64,000 bases of DNA from Tenebrio molitor (Eukaryota > Arthropoda > Insecta > Coleoptera > Tenebrionidae). The stretch's first letter is position 1, and every line of letters starts with the position of its first letter. A program made the translations under genes and the position numbers. Of the stretch, positions 30,201 through 44,100 are shown in pieces. A model generated the notes under the pieces. That model did not search any database, was not told the origin of the DNA, and worked only from the letters and a program-made list of their open reading frames with translations. The stretch is taken from contig NC_091050.1 in NCBI RefSeq assembly GCF_963966145.1, positions 17,670,001 to 17,734,000 on the forward strand, read 5' to 3'.

Positions 30201-31582
30201 CAGAGTGTTGTAATTTCAATAGAAGCCGGTATAGCGTATAATTATTATTACACTACAACTCGCACCTTCACTCTTTTTTTGGAGGCTCTATTTTTTATTC
30301 TCACCAAAATAACTTCTTATTCATCACCCATCATTATCGTTGTTAATTGCATATTTACGTGAGCAACACGTCATCGAAAAAAAAAACATTATCACTCAGG
30401 ATTATTTTTGTCGGTTACAGCGATCAGACCTGTTTTCGAAAATTCCTTGCAAATTCTTTTGCGTCCTAAACCGTTATCTTTACACAAAGCAAAACACTGA
30501 CAAACTGACATCATTACCTTACATCCAGGATTGGTCCAGATATTGTTGGGTTTGTTACTCTTCCCCTCTATCTCAACCTGTTTCCACCTCCATACGACCC
30601 CCTCCATATTCAGAATCCAAGCATCACAGTAATTCAACGTTGGTCCTCCCGAACCCCCAATTATCAATAAATTGTTATTATCTAACACTACTTGAGTCTG
30701 CCCTAATCTCCCATGTGGCCTGGGTTCGCCTTCGACTTCTTGTCTGTGCCAGGACCACGTTTCTAAGTTTAACTTCCACACATCATTTGATTTCTCACAA
30801 TGAACGGCAGTGCTAGGTTTATGGATACCCCCGAACATGATCATCCATTCGCCCACGACTGAAACGGAGTGACCGGCGGTAGGTGGCGGCGCGTTGGTTG
30901 TGTTGATACAAGTCCAGCGGTTTGCAATGATGTCATAAATGTGCAACTCGTTGAAGAGGTGCCAACTTTGGTATAAAGGATAAGAAGGTGGATAGGCCCA
31001 TCCTCCAAATAATACTAATAGAACAGAAGAACATTAAAAAAAGTTCACAAAAACATTTTCAACACTCTTTTACCTAGAAGATCTTTGTAGCAAACTAAAG
31101 AACTGCACGCTTTGGGCGACGGATACGTCCCCATTGCCACAGGTCGCACCCACTGCCTTTTAGACAAGTCAAGCTTCCACAAGTCGTTAAAAGTGGTCAT
31201 GGAACAAGTACATCCCCCAAAAACGTACATGGAATTCTCATGGATGACTGCTGTGTGCGAATATCTTTTTGATATGGTAGGTGCCATATCTACAGGCGTC
31301 AAAGTGTCCCATCTTATGTCAAAATCTACAATGGCTTTATGCAAATTCCTCTGCTTAGTTTTGGCAACATCTGCAAAACAAAGAACTGATTGTAGATCTG
31401 TGTCTAAAATTAGTAGCATGAATTGACAAAATTCTTCACATACTTAAAACACATCTTCTCCATCTTTTCGAGACTTGCATACAATCGTGCAGATCCTTGT
31501 AAGGTGGAATTAGAGATAAAATAAATTCTAAAACTTCATCTGGAAGGTCTTCAATTTGAGCTGAATTGTTCACTAGGGACAT
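27220..31582 (-). CDS. FBXO42: F-box and kelch-repeat protein, FBXO42 type, 5 exons, 535 aa
   Basis: Exons 31444-31582, 31074-31370, 30518-31014, 27685-27948, 27220-27630; 1,608 nt in one frame. The N-terminus (from MSLVNNSAQIEDLPDEVLEF) is an F-box of about 40 residues. Kelch blades follow (RYSHTAVIHENSMYVFGG, GHSVSVVGEWMIMFGG, GRLGQTQVVLDNNNLLIIGG), then a low-complexity linker and a C-terminal segment with YVLDLSRAL, GPEETILYTLLPGKSELVMF and GG. This order, including the late C-terminal block, is that of FBXO42, a substrate receptor of SCF (Skp1-Cullin1) ubiquitin ligases; the vertebrate protein has been linked to p53. Intron 4 (2.57 kb) contains UQCRQ on the same strand. Start is the first ATG of the frame, divergent from Miga. 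Confidence 0.92.
28034..28039 (-). promoter_or_regulatory. Polyadenylation signal of the nested UQCRQ gene
   Basis: AATAAA on the minus strand, 32 nt past the UQCRQ stop codon. It shows that the nested gene has its own 3' end inside the host intron. Confidence 0.6.
28071..28319 (-). CDS. UQCRQ: Cytochrome b-c1 complex subunit 8, 82 aa
   Basis: A single uninterrupted frame reading MTLGFGNLYKMQSIIIYRLS, PFEMKPFHGF, then GFPNMLRRIKEEFLYVMPPF, one transmembrane segment (FFAMIVVYDQI) and KKNPADYEDDE at the end. Length (82 aa), the FGNL start, the PNMLRR motif and the NPADYE(N/D)D C-terminus are those of the ubiquinone-binding small subunit of respiratory complex III, at the inner mitochondrial membrane. 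It lies entirely in intron 4 of the FBXO42-like gene, same strand, with its own poly-A signal. Its promoter must lie in the intron sequence above 28,320. A retrocopy is possible since the CDS is intronless, but the frame is intact. Confidence 0.95.
   Translation of the reverse strand: MTLGFGNLYKMQSIIIYRLSPFEMKPFHGFISHGFPNMLRRIKEEFLYVMPPFFAMIVVYDQIERLHKKLQKKNPADYEDDE
28320..30517. other. Upstream part of FBXO42 intron 4 and presumed UQCRQ promoter
   Basis: Non-coding. I see no additional exon: FBXO42 exon 3 ends in phase 0 at CK and joins directly to IGEKIVVL in exon 4. The segment just right of 28,320 should carry the UQCRQ promoter; no TATA box is evident. Open frames at 29,715-30,362 have no recognisable content. 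Confidence 0.45.
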
Positions 31583-32170
31583 TTTAAAAAACACTTTAAT
31601 TTTATCACTAGCAAAACCATGAAATTGTCAACCGTTCTCTTCTGGGCTTTTGCTAGAAAATAAAAATAAACCCAAAAATTCCAAGTTTTTGTTGATATTT
31701 TCGTAAAATGTCATCTACACGTTGACGTTCGGTTGCCAACACGACAAGACGAAAAGCGCTAGATTGACAAATTAGGCCACTTTTTCGGCATTCTAAGTGC
31801 TAATTGCGTTCAAATAAATAGTTAGGACGCTACACGTTCTAAGCGCTAATCTAATTAGGACATTAGACGAATTTGTTTAAAGCTGTAAAGATTTTAATTA
31901 ATATAAATCAAACGAAAAATCCCTAGGCCAGTCTCTGTTGATCAGTTCGCGAGCGACTTCGGTTGTGCGGGATTTTTAATTTAATGTCAGTTTAAAATAG
32001 TTTTTAATCAAGATTTTACAATGTTCTACAACAATTATACAGTCACAATCAAGAAATAAACTCGAATAAGTTAACTGTCTAGGTTAAGTTTCAAAAATAG
32101 CCGTTTCCGAACCGTTCTAACCTGATCCGTGTCCGTCTAACCTCTAAACAAACTCAACAAAACCAAGAAA
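31583..32170. promoter_or_regulatory. Divergent intergenic region between FBXO42 and Miga
   Basis: 588 bp separate the two start codons, which point away from each other, so both promoters must fit here. It contains repeated short blocks TTCTAAGTGCTAATTGCGTT and CGTTCTAAGCGCTAATCTAA (31,790-31,855). No TATA box is clear, as usual for housekeeping genes. Shared regulation is possible but not shown. Confidence 0.5.
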
Positions 32171-35100
32171 ATGTCTTTACTGACGCATTTAGGACCCGTT
32201 TGTCAACATTTAGACAAACTCAAACAGATTTTACCTAAACAATTCTCGTTGTCAACAACACAAAAGGTAAACAACCCTCTCCTGGAAAACATTTTCCAAC
32301 AATCTTATTTTCAACAGGTTATAATTGTCTCAGTGACTGCTAGTGTTACCGTGGTCGGCGTTTTAGCACGGTACTTGCGACGAAAGAAGCGGACCGTGGA
32401 TCTCTCGAAATTTAAGCGACCCTACCCCAAACGCCCAAGAATCTCAGGAGTCAGGAGCCCCAATGGAGGTAAGAGCTGTCAATTGTGATAAACACTACAA
32501 AATGCAATCAGTTGCATGTTTGCTCTACACACACGACTCGCTCGATTTTATTTATTGGCTACAACGATCAAGAAAGTAAAATCCAAATTTCCGTGTTGCT
32601 AATTTTGAAAATGACAAAATTGGCGCCTTTATCTTTGCCAGATTGTAGATGTCGCGCCAGTGCTCCCGCAATGTTGGTTGCCTACACAGCACACATTTTC
32701 ACAGAGCAATAACATTCAATTATAATAAATTAAGCATTGATTGTATAATGTTACGATCTATTATTTTTTTTATGGCTCATAAATTGTTTAGCTCGTTTAA
32801 CCTAGTTTCTTTAATGGACTATGAATAACCATTTGACATAGAGAATTGGACTTCGAGAATATTATATTTATCGACCATTTTTTTTTAATTTTATTTTCAG
32901 GATAAACGATGTTGTTAATTTACCTATTGTGCAAATCGTCCTAAATTAATATTGGTTTAGTCGATTCCGGGAAATATACAATAATAGTTACAGTTTCATT
33001 GATATTGAATCGGCCGCTTAGAGTGTTGTGTGCTTACTTGCTGCACAAACAGAAATTGATTAAGCTTTCTGGGTGTAAAGGGTTCAAATACCCTTGAACC
33101 GCAAACTGTGCCTATTATTTACGGCCTGTTTAACTCCAGTCGGGAAACAGTTTCGCATAATTGGAGTAAGAACATTTTCTTATTGCCCATTAATTCCGAT
33201 GTGTAATGCATCATAATCGCGCCAAATAAAATAAACTAGAAGATTTATGACACCGGGGATACGAGTTGAACGTTTTTTGTTAAGCCATTTTCGAATTTTT
33301 CTGATTTTCACATTTTTATGTTGTGTTAAGAGTTCATTTTTACCACCACATCACATACATTTTTCTTTTCCAGTAATTACTGACGGCGTCATGACTACAT
33401 AATCTTCCCTCGTAATTGCTGTCACAATTTTTTTTAAACAGCCGTGTTCCAGATTCTTTAACGACCGTTCCCGTTGACAAACGATTAATAAACTTAAAAG
33501 CTCTGCCGGTAATTATTTATTTATTTATTAAATGGACAGTTTGAGCAAAACTGATTTCAATTTCGTTTTGTGTGCACAGTTGGGCGATGGAAGTTGGCTT
33601 TTACACATTATGACAATTAGGATAACTCTATGAAGTCTGTTGGTCTGTGCAATATAATAGTCCAATTGAAATCTGAAAGCCGGCATTGTGTTGACACATT
33701 ATTTAAACACAATCGGTTTTACTTCAAAACTGAGGCTTTATTCAGTTTGGCATATTTCACGTGTAAGTACAAAGTGAACGTGTACTCATAAATTCGGAAC
33801 AATTAACACAGTACTGACGCTAATGATGTCTGACTTTTAACAGCGCTGTCACAGAATCGACCAATTAACAATTCATAATATAAATGGGGGTAAATTTGGA
33901 TAATTAATGATATTTGCGCAGGTACTCGCCGCGTTAATTTGGTAGCCTGTTAATTAAATCTGACCTTGCCGAATAGCGTTAAATGAATTTAGGCCGGCGC
34001 ATCTAAATTTGCGTAATAAATGGGACAAGCGGATCCTGTATAAACGTTCCAATATTTCTCAATTTGCGAGCCCACGCATTGTCATGCAAGAAATTTACGC
34101 CGCCGCCGAAGGGAGGCGAGAATCGAGACGCTCGCCTCCTGCAGATTATCAATATGTGATGATTATTGACATGGCGACGTTATCTGCAATATTGCCCTCG
34201 CGTTCGGATGGAGGCAGGGTTCGTTATGAATCTGCAAAATTACCTAGACGAGTTAATAAAGCTGAGTTAAGTTTGATGTGGGGGAAGTTCTTTTCAGATG
34301 AATGTTATAATTGCTCCCTAAGGTTAGCGTCCGGAGGGCAGACGTGTCGGAGTTCGATGGTGAGATTAGACCCGGCAGTTTGCGCTGGTGGTCACCCATT
34401 AATATGCTGACCAACAGAGTTGGGTTTTGAGTATCGTGAAGAGCGAAAATTGTGTCGCAGATTAATTGGTACTTTGGCGGGATATGATGTACCCATCACT
34501 TATACTTAAACCATTTAGTTTGAGATTTTACAGCGTTTTGAATTGTTATTTGATCATTTCACTGTAATAGGATACGATTTTAATTTTTCTAAATTTTATC
34601 GCTTAGTTTAATAAAAAATTCAGACGGTTTTTTCTTTCCGTTATTGTTGTTAAATTGAATGTTTTTTTTTTAATTGTCAGTTATGTAGAAACAGATTGTG
34701 TTGTATAAATGCTACCTACATACCTTTTGCGTATAGCTATTACAATTTTTCGTAAAAAAATTTAAAGAGAAATATTGCATTCGCCTTATCGTTTTATTTC
34801 AACCTTCATTCAAAAATAATTTATCTTGGGTGTACAGTCTGTTGGCTCCACCTCAACGAAAAATACTGCGGGTAATATGAATAAATAAGATAACGGAGTT
34901 TTTTTATACACACCATTGATAGTGTTGTTTATAGACACTAAGGGCCGGTTGCACCACGTGAGTTAAATTTAACTATAGATTAAAATATACGAAAACATTG
35001 TTATAACAATAGGTAACTAAAGTAACGAAACATTTTAACCTACAGTTAACTTTAACTGGCGTTGGTGCAACCGGCCCTAAGGACATAATTGGGTGATATT

Positions 35101-38100
35101 TTAGTTGATCCTGTCAATAGAAAAGCTTTGGAAGAAACTGTTGTAACACATATTTTTTAGTTGTAATCAAGTTTCAATAAAGAACATTTGTTAAAATACA
35201 TCTAACTGAATATTTATTTAAAGAATATTCTGAGACTGTTATTTACGCTTAACTCTGTATTTTTTTTACATAAAAATTTTGATTCACAAGTCTGAAAATA
35301 TTTTCACTAAAATTGAAGTAGAAAACATGCAACTTTTTCAGTGGGAAAAATATTATTTTTGTTTCTTGAATTATGTTGTATTATTTTTACAACATGGCTA
35401 ACACTAATATTTTCAAAGTAAATTATATTTTCCAATAGATTCCGCAATGTTAATATGTATTAATTTAACTTTCAACGGCCAATTAAAAGAAGGAATTTGT
35501 AATATTTAACCCGTACGTTATTTATTGGCCGGAGTAATATGTATTACGTCGACGAAAATTAAATAGTAATTAAACTTTTTATTTCAGTTGAAAATACTAC
35601 TAACATTTGCTAAGAACAGTTTGATGACCTCCTTGCTTGGTGGAGAAATTGTTCGATTTTAACTTTACAATAAGTTTTAATAATAATAATAATAACCCAA
35701 AACAAAGTTTAATTTTCACTGTGACACTTATATGACTACATACATTCTATTTTGATAAGAAACTCTATACTGTACACAGATGAAAATTATTGTCGACAGA
35801 TTGATAATAAATTAATTTTGACATAGATTTGATTAAACCTAACTAAAAAAAACGTATTTCTCTACGGTATTTCTTGTTTCTTGTAGCATGGATAAATAAT
35901 CCTGGTTACAAACATAAAGGATGCTGCAATTTTGTCATTAAGAAAGATTTTTGCAAATGTTATTTAATCTAACAAGAATTTAAATAGACAATAATAAAAT
36001 TAGAACAATGTATTAGTTACATTTTAGGGAAAATTGGTTTTTATTAATTTGCCCTGTTATTGTTTTACCAATTTAAGACGTGTATACTGTATTGAACACA
36101 ACAAGTCCTTTGACTGCAAGTGCATTTAAAATGCGATTTGCTTTTTTAGGTCTAAACTCTTTAGATGTTTTTTTCAGGAAAGAATTATCGGGTTGTCGGA
36201 GTTTTAAAAACATTCTAAGTAAGTCTAAGTCAGAAAATGTAGCGACATCAGACATCTTCATTGAGGACAATAAAACATTTCTTTTTTATATCTTGAGTAG
36301 GTTCCATAAAGCGCGTCGTGCTCGCAGTATTCTCGTCACAAGATTTCTAGTTTCAAAGAAGTTGTGCCTTCAGAAAAGCTAAAAGATATTTCACTCGGCT
36401 TCTAATAAATTCGACTGTATTGAAAATGTATTTTGGCAGTTTTAGCTTTCGACAGAAAATTAAGGAAAGAGGTTTTTAATTTAAAATGTGACACATGGAG
36501 AATCTGAGGCATAAACTAATCATCGATTAGAGTGGTGGTGGCTGTATAAAAAGTAAAAGAAAAAATAAGAGTTTTCATTTGGTTGAGACCCAAAAGGATG
36601 ACATGACATCTATTTGTGGGACAGAAAGGATCAGATTTCAACTCCACAATATACAGGGTGTCCCAGAACTCGCGGATCAAATTTACAGTGCGTTTTCCTT
36701 GGTGATAACTGAAAGCAATAGCGTTTAAAAAAAAGGACAGGGTATAATCGATTTTTTGTAATGAATAATTCAAGTTGACCAATCAGAAGGACGCTGTTAA
36801 TTTGAATTTCACGTAAATTTAACCAAAGGTTTGAATTGCCTAGCAACATAATTCTAGTAAGAATGGTATGGAATTTCAAGTAAATGTTTGGGCAACTGTG
36901 AAGATTTTGACAACGAATTTGATTCGAAATTGTCAAACTTCGTATTGAAATCATATATACAGCTGCAGAGTATGCCGAAATGCTCATAATTTATGGAGAG
37001 TGCCGGCGCAATGCACGTGAGGATGCAAGGAAGTATGCAATACGTTTTCCACGACGTTTGCCATATCCAAATTATAACGTATTTCTATGGTTGGTGTACC
37101 GTGCTCGAGACACTGGGTCCTTGGTGCCTACCTGACAAGAAATTGGTGGTCCCCCGCGAGAAGTTAGAACACCAGAGACTGAAGATGCTGTTCTTCAGTC
37201 CTTTGATGACGACGGTAGAAGAAGTATATTTGAAAAACTATATTTACCGCGAACCTATCAATATTTTAGAAGAACTAAATAACCAAATTCACGAAAGACT
37301 GGCTACTGTTATTCCTAATGTGCTTAGACTGGCAAGGGAAAATTTAATGAAACGAGCTCGCCTATTCCTTCAGATGAAAGGTGGTCAATTTGAACACATG
37401 TTATAAATTATTCTTTTTATTTTGCATCTTTCTTATTTCATTTGTTGCATTCTACATCGTTTAGTTATAAAATTTGATCTTACTACTTTTACTAATAATG
37501 ATGCTAAAATAAATAGGTTAGTTCAATCCAGTTTTGTCTTCTTTCTTTCAGAACTGCCACTATGCTTGATTTGTTGCTCAAAACCTACGTGTAACTCCAG
37601 CTTTTTTAGCAATGTCAAGAATGTTCCTAAAAGTCTTTTCTTTCATTTCGACGATGACGAGTCCCGCTCGTGTAGCTGCGCTAATACGTTGCAGATGCAG
37701 AGTGTATGCACAGGAGTCATGATAAATTTCTTGTGATTCCGATTCACTGCACAGGCCCTGCATATTTCACTTTTTACTAAGATTTTTAAGGTAGTAATAT
37801 GTATTACTCACTTGACGCTACGTCCATCAACAAAGGTTCAATTCATCATATCCCTCCCGTCAATTTCCTATACCCCTCAAGGTTACAATTGCTCTGGAAA
37901 TTTTCGCTCATAACAAACCATATTTCATTCATTGTCGGAAGAAGAAACTTCTTGCGTTCCCTGATTTAGATTCTATACAATTATTCACCTGCCTTTGGCG
38001 CAATTATCCCATTTTTGGTTATTTCAAAAGTAGCTGTCACTTTTGACGTCTGTTTCGACAAGTTGACCAGATAAATATTGAAAATAATTTTATTATTCAT

Positions 38101-41100
38101 CAAATTATACGTTGCTTGGCAATTGAGGGAAGGTACTCAATTTTCTCATAAAGGGAAAATTAGATCGAGCTCTATTGGTCAATTTGATTAATTCATAACT
38201 AAAAAGCTGTTGCACCCTGAATATTTTTCTAAACGTTTTTTACCTTCATTACCATCAAGGAATATACAGTTTCAATTTGATCCGCGAGTTCTGGGACACC
38301 CTGTATATTTTTTCTAAATTCCATTAAAAAAGTTAATTTTTTTTCATTGATTTTAGTGTTAGAAGTGTCACTTTTTTTCACTTAGTGAAAAAAGCTATGA
38401 TGTCATCAACTTTTTTTAACTGCTTGGATTTAATCCATGAATGAACAATATACATATTCTACAAAGAAGTGATTTATTAAAATGAAAATTAAAATAACAA
38501 TTAGAACAATTAGTAACATTAAACCCGTCCACTAATAATAATTTCAAGATCTTCATCTGAATCACTCATTTTCATTTTTATTGAGACTGACATAAAACTG
38601 ACACAAAAGATAATTTCAATAAACATATAACGTTGACTTAGTTACCACAACTGGCCACCGCACTTGACTAAAATGGAAGAACATAAAATTACAGTTAAAA
38701 TAGGTTTTGATTTAATGGAATTTAATTTTTTTTTATAGACAACTCGTGTTAGCGCCTACGGCTCGTTTAATAAACTTCCATACTTACGAAAAAAAGTTGC
38801 ACTTCTAACATACGTTATCTAAATAACTATTTTTACATTCAAACCTTTAAAATTTGTCATCAATTGAAAAGAATAAAAATCCAAAATAAGTGTTAGCTTT
38901 AATGTTATAAACAATACCACCCAATTCTATTTTTTTTTCGGATTTAAGTTGCTCATCATTATCTGAGGTTGTGGAAAAAAATATAAAGGCATTTAATCTA
39001 AAAACTTCCGTTTATTGTTCACGTTAGTGGGTAACATGGTTTTGCGTTACAAGAACAAAGTTATCTGACCGAACGTTGTTTGGAAATGTTTGCAGAACTT
39101 GTCTCATGTACGACTTGTTAGAAGCCTGTAAATAATTTAAAAAAGATTAAAACAGAAAATGTGCCGACATGAGACGTCTTCAGTGGCAAAAATAAAAACG
39201 TTTCGTTTTTTATCTCTCGAGTAGGTCCATAACGCGCTTTGTGCCTACACGATTTCTTTCACAACAATGTGCACAGCAGTTCTGCTTTCATAAAAAAATC
39301 TATATATCTTTGAGAAGAGATAAAAGATATTTCTTTCCTTCTGCTTTCAATAAATCTAACGAACTTAATGATATTTTCTTGATATAAATACTAAATTAAG
39401 CTTTGTGCAATATGTTGGGTGTTCAATGTTCATTTAAATGTATTCCCAAAATTAGCGCAAAAAGTGAGGTTAGATTTAAACAGCTGATCCGTGATCTGTA
39501 ATTTGTGGTGTGTTCACAATCGACTCTTTAACGCCAACTTTGAGGATAAATTTAAATGAACACCCGATACATATAAGAAAAGGTGGTGGGTCTAAAGAAC
39601 TATAAATAATAAACAAAATTTCGTTTCGCTTTGCTTTGCTTAGAATAAAAGTGATCATATTTCGACGCTACCGTTTTCCTAATGCTCACAAAGCTTTTGA
39701 TACTTGTCTCATAAATGTGAGATTGACGTCAAAGAATGTTACAATTTGAAACGGATAAAATGTGGAAAACAGAACATAGTTATGTGATCCCTCATAAAAT
39801 ATATTACGTATTTTTCCAGTACAATGGACAATTCAGAATAATTCGAAATTGTCACCTACAAGAGTTTGCATTAAAAAATTGCAACAGTCGTTATTTGTAT
39901 GATAAGCGAGGAAAGTGTATCATTTTCTTCCACAGGTGAAGTTTAATAAATAATTACCCGAAGGAACAAATGACAGTTTACTCCAGAAGTATACGTATAA
40001 TTTTTTATACTGCCTTGTTTTTATTTTATACAGAAAAAATCTCAACATAAAAAAACATTTTCTTATAATTAGAACATCAGAGTAAGCACACTTGCCGTTA
40101 CCAGAATTGCGTTTTATAAACAGTTTATTTTATACTCGCCTGTTGTGTCGCATTTTTACGAATTTTTGAAGTAGCGATTTTGAAGAAATTATTCTTTAGG
40201 AAAATGTCATTTTGGATTTTTTTCAAACAATTCGAAAACGTTAAAATCGTGTTCCATGTTAAAAACAATGGTAGAATCAGTTTCAATAATACTGTGGGAT
40301 TAAAATTTATAAATATGTAAATTGTGATTGTTTGATTTGATCACAAACTACTCAGCATGTTATTTTTTAACAAATTCTCGAGACGTTTTTACTGTTCTTC
40401 CTAGGGAATTGTACCCTGAAACACAAATCACTGCCAATAAAATCAAGAATCTCGTCAATCAGAAAGTAGAAATTTTGCTAAGTGGTTTCTACTGGGGTTG
40501 GATTTCCTCTCTTAAATGTGAATTAATCACAATTATTACAACCGGAAGCTCGTTAGTTAGGGATGTGGGAGAGTCAACGTTAATGAGGTGTTACTTAAAA
40601 GGAACAAATTCTGTTTGTTAGAAAGAACTCAAAGATTTTTTAAGTGTGGGTTGTAGGGAATGTTTCGTTTTTTTACAAATGTATTTTATTCAGATTTCTT
40701 GTCAGTTGTCTAATCAATTATTAACTGTGCAAGATTTCTCTTTTATTTTCAAATTTTTATGTTTTTGGAAATAAACCATTTGGAACAACATTTATAGTCA
40801 CGTTTAGCTTTAGGGAATAAAACATAAATATTACCAGACACACAATATGTTGCCTAAGAGCAACGATTAACATCTAGAATATTGCTAAAAAGATTCAGTC
40901 GGCGTATGCAATACACTGCAAAAAAGCTTTGTGCAAGTTTTACCTTCTGCATTAATAATAATTAGTATTTTTTACTACCGTAAGAGATCTCTCTACATAC
41001 AGAACCTTCACGATTAGAGATGATCTAACGAAAAAATTCTAAATGTTGCTCAGCTGAAATAATTTTAATATATTAAATTTTTCTTGCATTTTGTAATGCA

Positions 41101-44100
41101 AGGTGACATCATTACATCGAAAAAATCCCGAAGACTATTTATTACCGTTGTAAATTACCGAGAGTGTCATTGAAAAAACTATAATGATGTCACTATCCAC
41201 AGAAAGTGCATTAAAAATGTAATCGCATCAAAATGTGGTTTGTAACTGGATTGGATTAGGTATGTCAATTGTGGCAATTTTGCGGTAAATTTAATTTAAC
41301 GAGAGAGACGAAACCACATTTCTCTCCGTTGTCCATTCGATATGAAAAAAATGGAAGCTCCGTTTCTAAACCACTTATCACAATTTGACACCGATGTCGG
41401 AACAATCTTCATCCCATTCTCCTTGTTCACGTCCAGGTAGATAATTTTTCTTGTCGCTGTCACAACACGGCTTCCTAGTCCTAGATATTAATAGTGTGTG
41501 ACGAGCACGATGACATGCCCATAAAAAATAAATCAATAATCATTCCGAAGCGACTGGGCCGTTATTTGTAATTTTTGCGAGATCCAAACAGTTTTAATTA
41601 ATAAATTCTGCAATATCAGCGTGCGCCGTCCGGAATTTAATCCCAGGAAAACAGCACTCGCTCGTCGTTCGTTCGTTTTTGAAAAACCGCCCCCGCCCGG
41701 AGTCCCGATCGAATATCGCGCGCACTTGTTGAAACTTCTCCCCTTGATAAGTTGTCTCAGCGTCGGGGTTGGAAATTTGGCGTTTCGCGACTAATTAAGT
41801 TCGTGTCGAATTCCCGATCGGAAGAGTTTATGAGGTCTGGGTCGGGACCGGAGCAGGAACATCCAACGAAATTCAGTCAAGGTTAATTACTACCAAGGCC
41901 GGTTAATTTGACAAGGCCACCGGCTGCGCCACACACACAGCAATTGGGTAATTGTGGGCCATCATGATAGCCCTCGACAACGACGGGAATCGAATTACGG
42001 CCGTAGGTGATGGAATGTGGCGAATGCAGGGGGTTCAGGTTGCCACAACGACGATGGCGTAACGGTGGTTTTATGGCATTTTGAATTTGTTACAGGTTTA
42101 GGCGATTACTCGATGACGAGTGGTGTGGCTAAAGCAGGTCGCTTTCGACAGTAGCAATTAATTTTCGGGGAGAATTTGGGAGGAGGATGCGATTTTGGGA
42201 TGACAGTGAGGAAATAGTTATTTACGAACCGAGTGCGAGAAGACATTTTTCGTACATGAGCGCATTATTTGAGGCACAAGCGACGAAGAAGCGAGTGGTT
42301 CATTTGCGCGAATCTACCAAATACTTACGTCTTCTCGCATCGAGGCTTGTACAATATTTTTTGAAACGAACATTAGCATCTTTAAATTATTACCCAATAG
42401 TTCCCAATTTAGTGAATAGATGGCGCTTGCTCAAGTGTCAATCGAATTAATAGCGATTTATTTTCATTCTTTCGGAATTTTCAACATCCAAATTGAAGAA
42501 ATGACGTTTTGTAAACCAGATTTTATTATTATCTAGTCAAATTATTTTTAGAATGCTTAAAAAAGCCAATGCTTTTTGGATGACTTTGAAGCACTAGTGC
42601 GCGAAATCGACATTATTGCGTTTGCGAAATATCATTTTGAAGATAGTGAGTTTAAAAATAATTTTTAAAAGTCTGATTAGACCAAAGCAAGTGGTTTTTA
42701 GTTTCAAGAAGAAATATTTTGCTGTAGCTGTAGCTTGACGGTTCTTGGCTAAAAGTTCAACATTTTAGGATCTTGTCTTGACATACTGTGAGTACGTAGG
42801 TATTCCGACGACTATTCCTGAAAAATATTTAGATTTGTACAAAAGTATGAACGACAATAATTTTTAAATGAACGCGTCCTTTTAAAACCTTTATCTTAAG
42901 CAGTGCTGTAGTCGCAGGGTCCGGGGATTTCAAGGGCCCCAAGGACCCATACTCTTCTCAAGACGAAGTTAGTACATAATTCTAACATTTAATTTTGTAT
43001 TCTTGTAAGAAGTAGATGAAGAGCAGCAAAATATTGTTGCTGGTGTCACATTTTTTAACGAAGCCTCCGAGGAAATAAACTAATTGTAAGATTAATTAGA
43101 TTTGGTAAAAGTCGAGACTACTCCACTGGTACAATGGTGGAATACATCTACAAATTTTGAAGAAAAAGAATCGTAACATCCAAACTGTTTTTTGATGACA
43201 GAAGTAATCATCACATTTTTTCAAATGCAGACAGGTTTAAAATAAATATTTTAACCAATATATCGATGAATCGTTTAAATTGGGTGTGGGATTACAAGGA
43301 ACGTATGAAAAGCTAGTAAAATGTATTTTTGGGAAAAATGATTCATTGGGTAATGGTGGGTGTTTTTGGTTGATTGCTCACTTTTTGTTTTTAAGACACC
43401 AGTCATAGTAGCAGCAACTGGACGTAGTTTTTCTAAATTAAACCTACTTAAGGAGTACCGTGAATGAAGGAAAATTAGCACATTTAGCCTTAGCTTCAGC
43501 TGAAAACTCGGTAGAAAGAAATGTGGATTTGTCTGAAATACGTGGTAAATAATTGTGCTAATAAATAAGGCGTGAAATTTTCCTTTTCCTTGCGTCTTTT
43601 TGTATGACTATATAATGTTGTTTTGTTGTACATATTTCTACAGGGTTATTAAATGATTGTCTCATCGCAGTAGGCGTTGGTGACGTAGTTGAAGTGCCGC
43701 GAGCCTCATAACATGAGTGAGACAAGTATCACCAATAGGTATCGCTACTGGCGGTAGTGGAAATCTGTCAACTAAAGTATATTTTTTCCTGGTAGGCGGT
43801 TGCGCACACCATTTTAATAATGTACGTAACAGTTTTTGATATCAATATGTAATAACTAATAATATCATTCACATCTGATTATTTAGGATGACTGTCTGTT
43901 AGAGATTCATTATTAATTCAGTCAACTCTTGCATTCCGTAACATTGTTTTCTCATTAAGTTATTTTCAGATCTTTTAAAACTTTTCAAAGGCTTTCATTA
44001 CGTCTTTCAGTCCATCACCGTAATAAATTTTCCTTGAAGTTGCAGCGATACTTCATTAAGTTTCGGAGAAATTCAAGTTACATTTTGTACATGCTGTTTT

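Noticed and set aside
30340..30816. 158-codon plus-strand frame
   Set aside because: Antisense of the kelch exon of the FBXO42-like gene.
34009..34410. 133-codon plus-strand frame in the Miga intron
   Set aside because: No domain, signal or splice support; kept only as part of a GC-rich island.
37578..37763. Minus-strand frame with TRAGLVIVEMKEKTFRNILD
   Set aside because: Looks protein-like but lies inside a deleted transposon, and I could not place it in any family.
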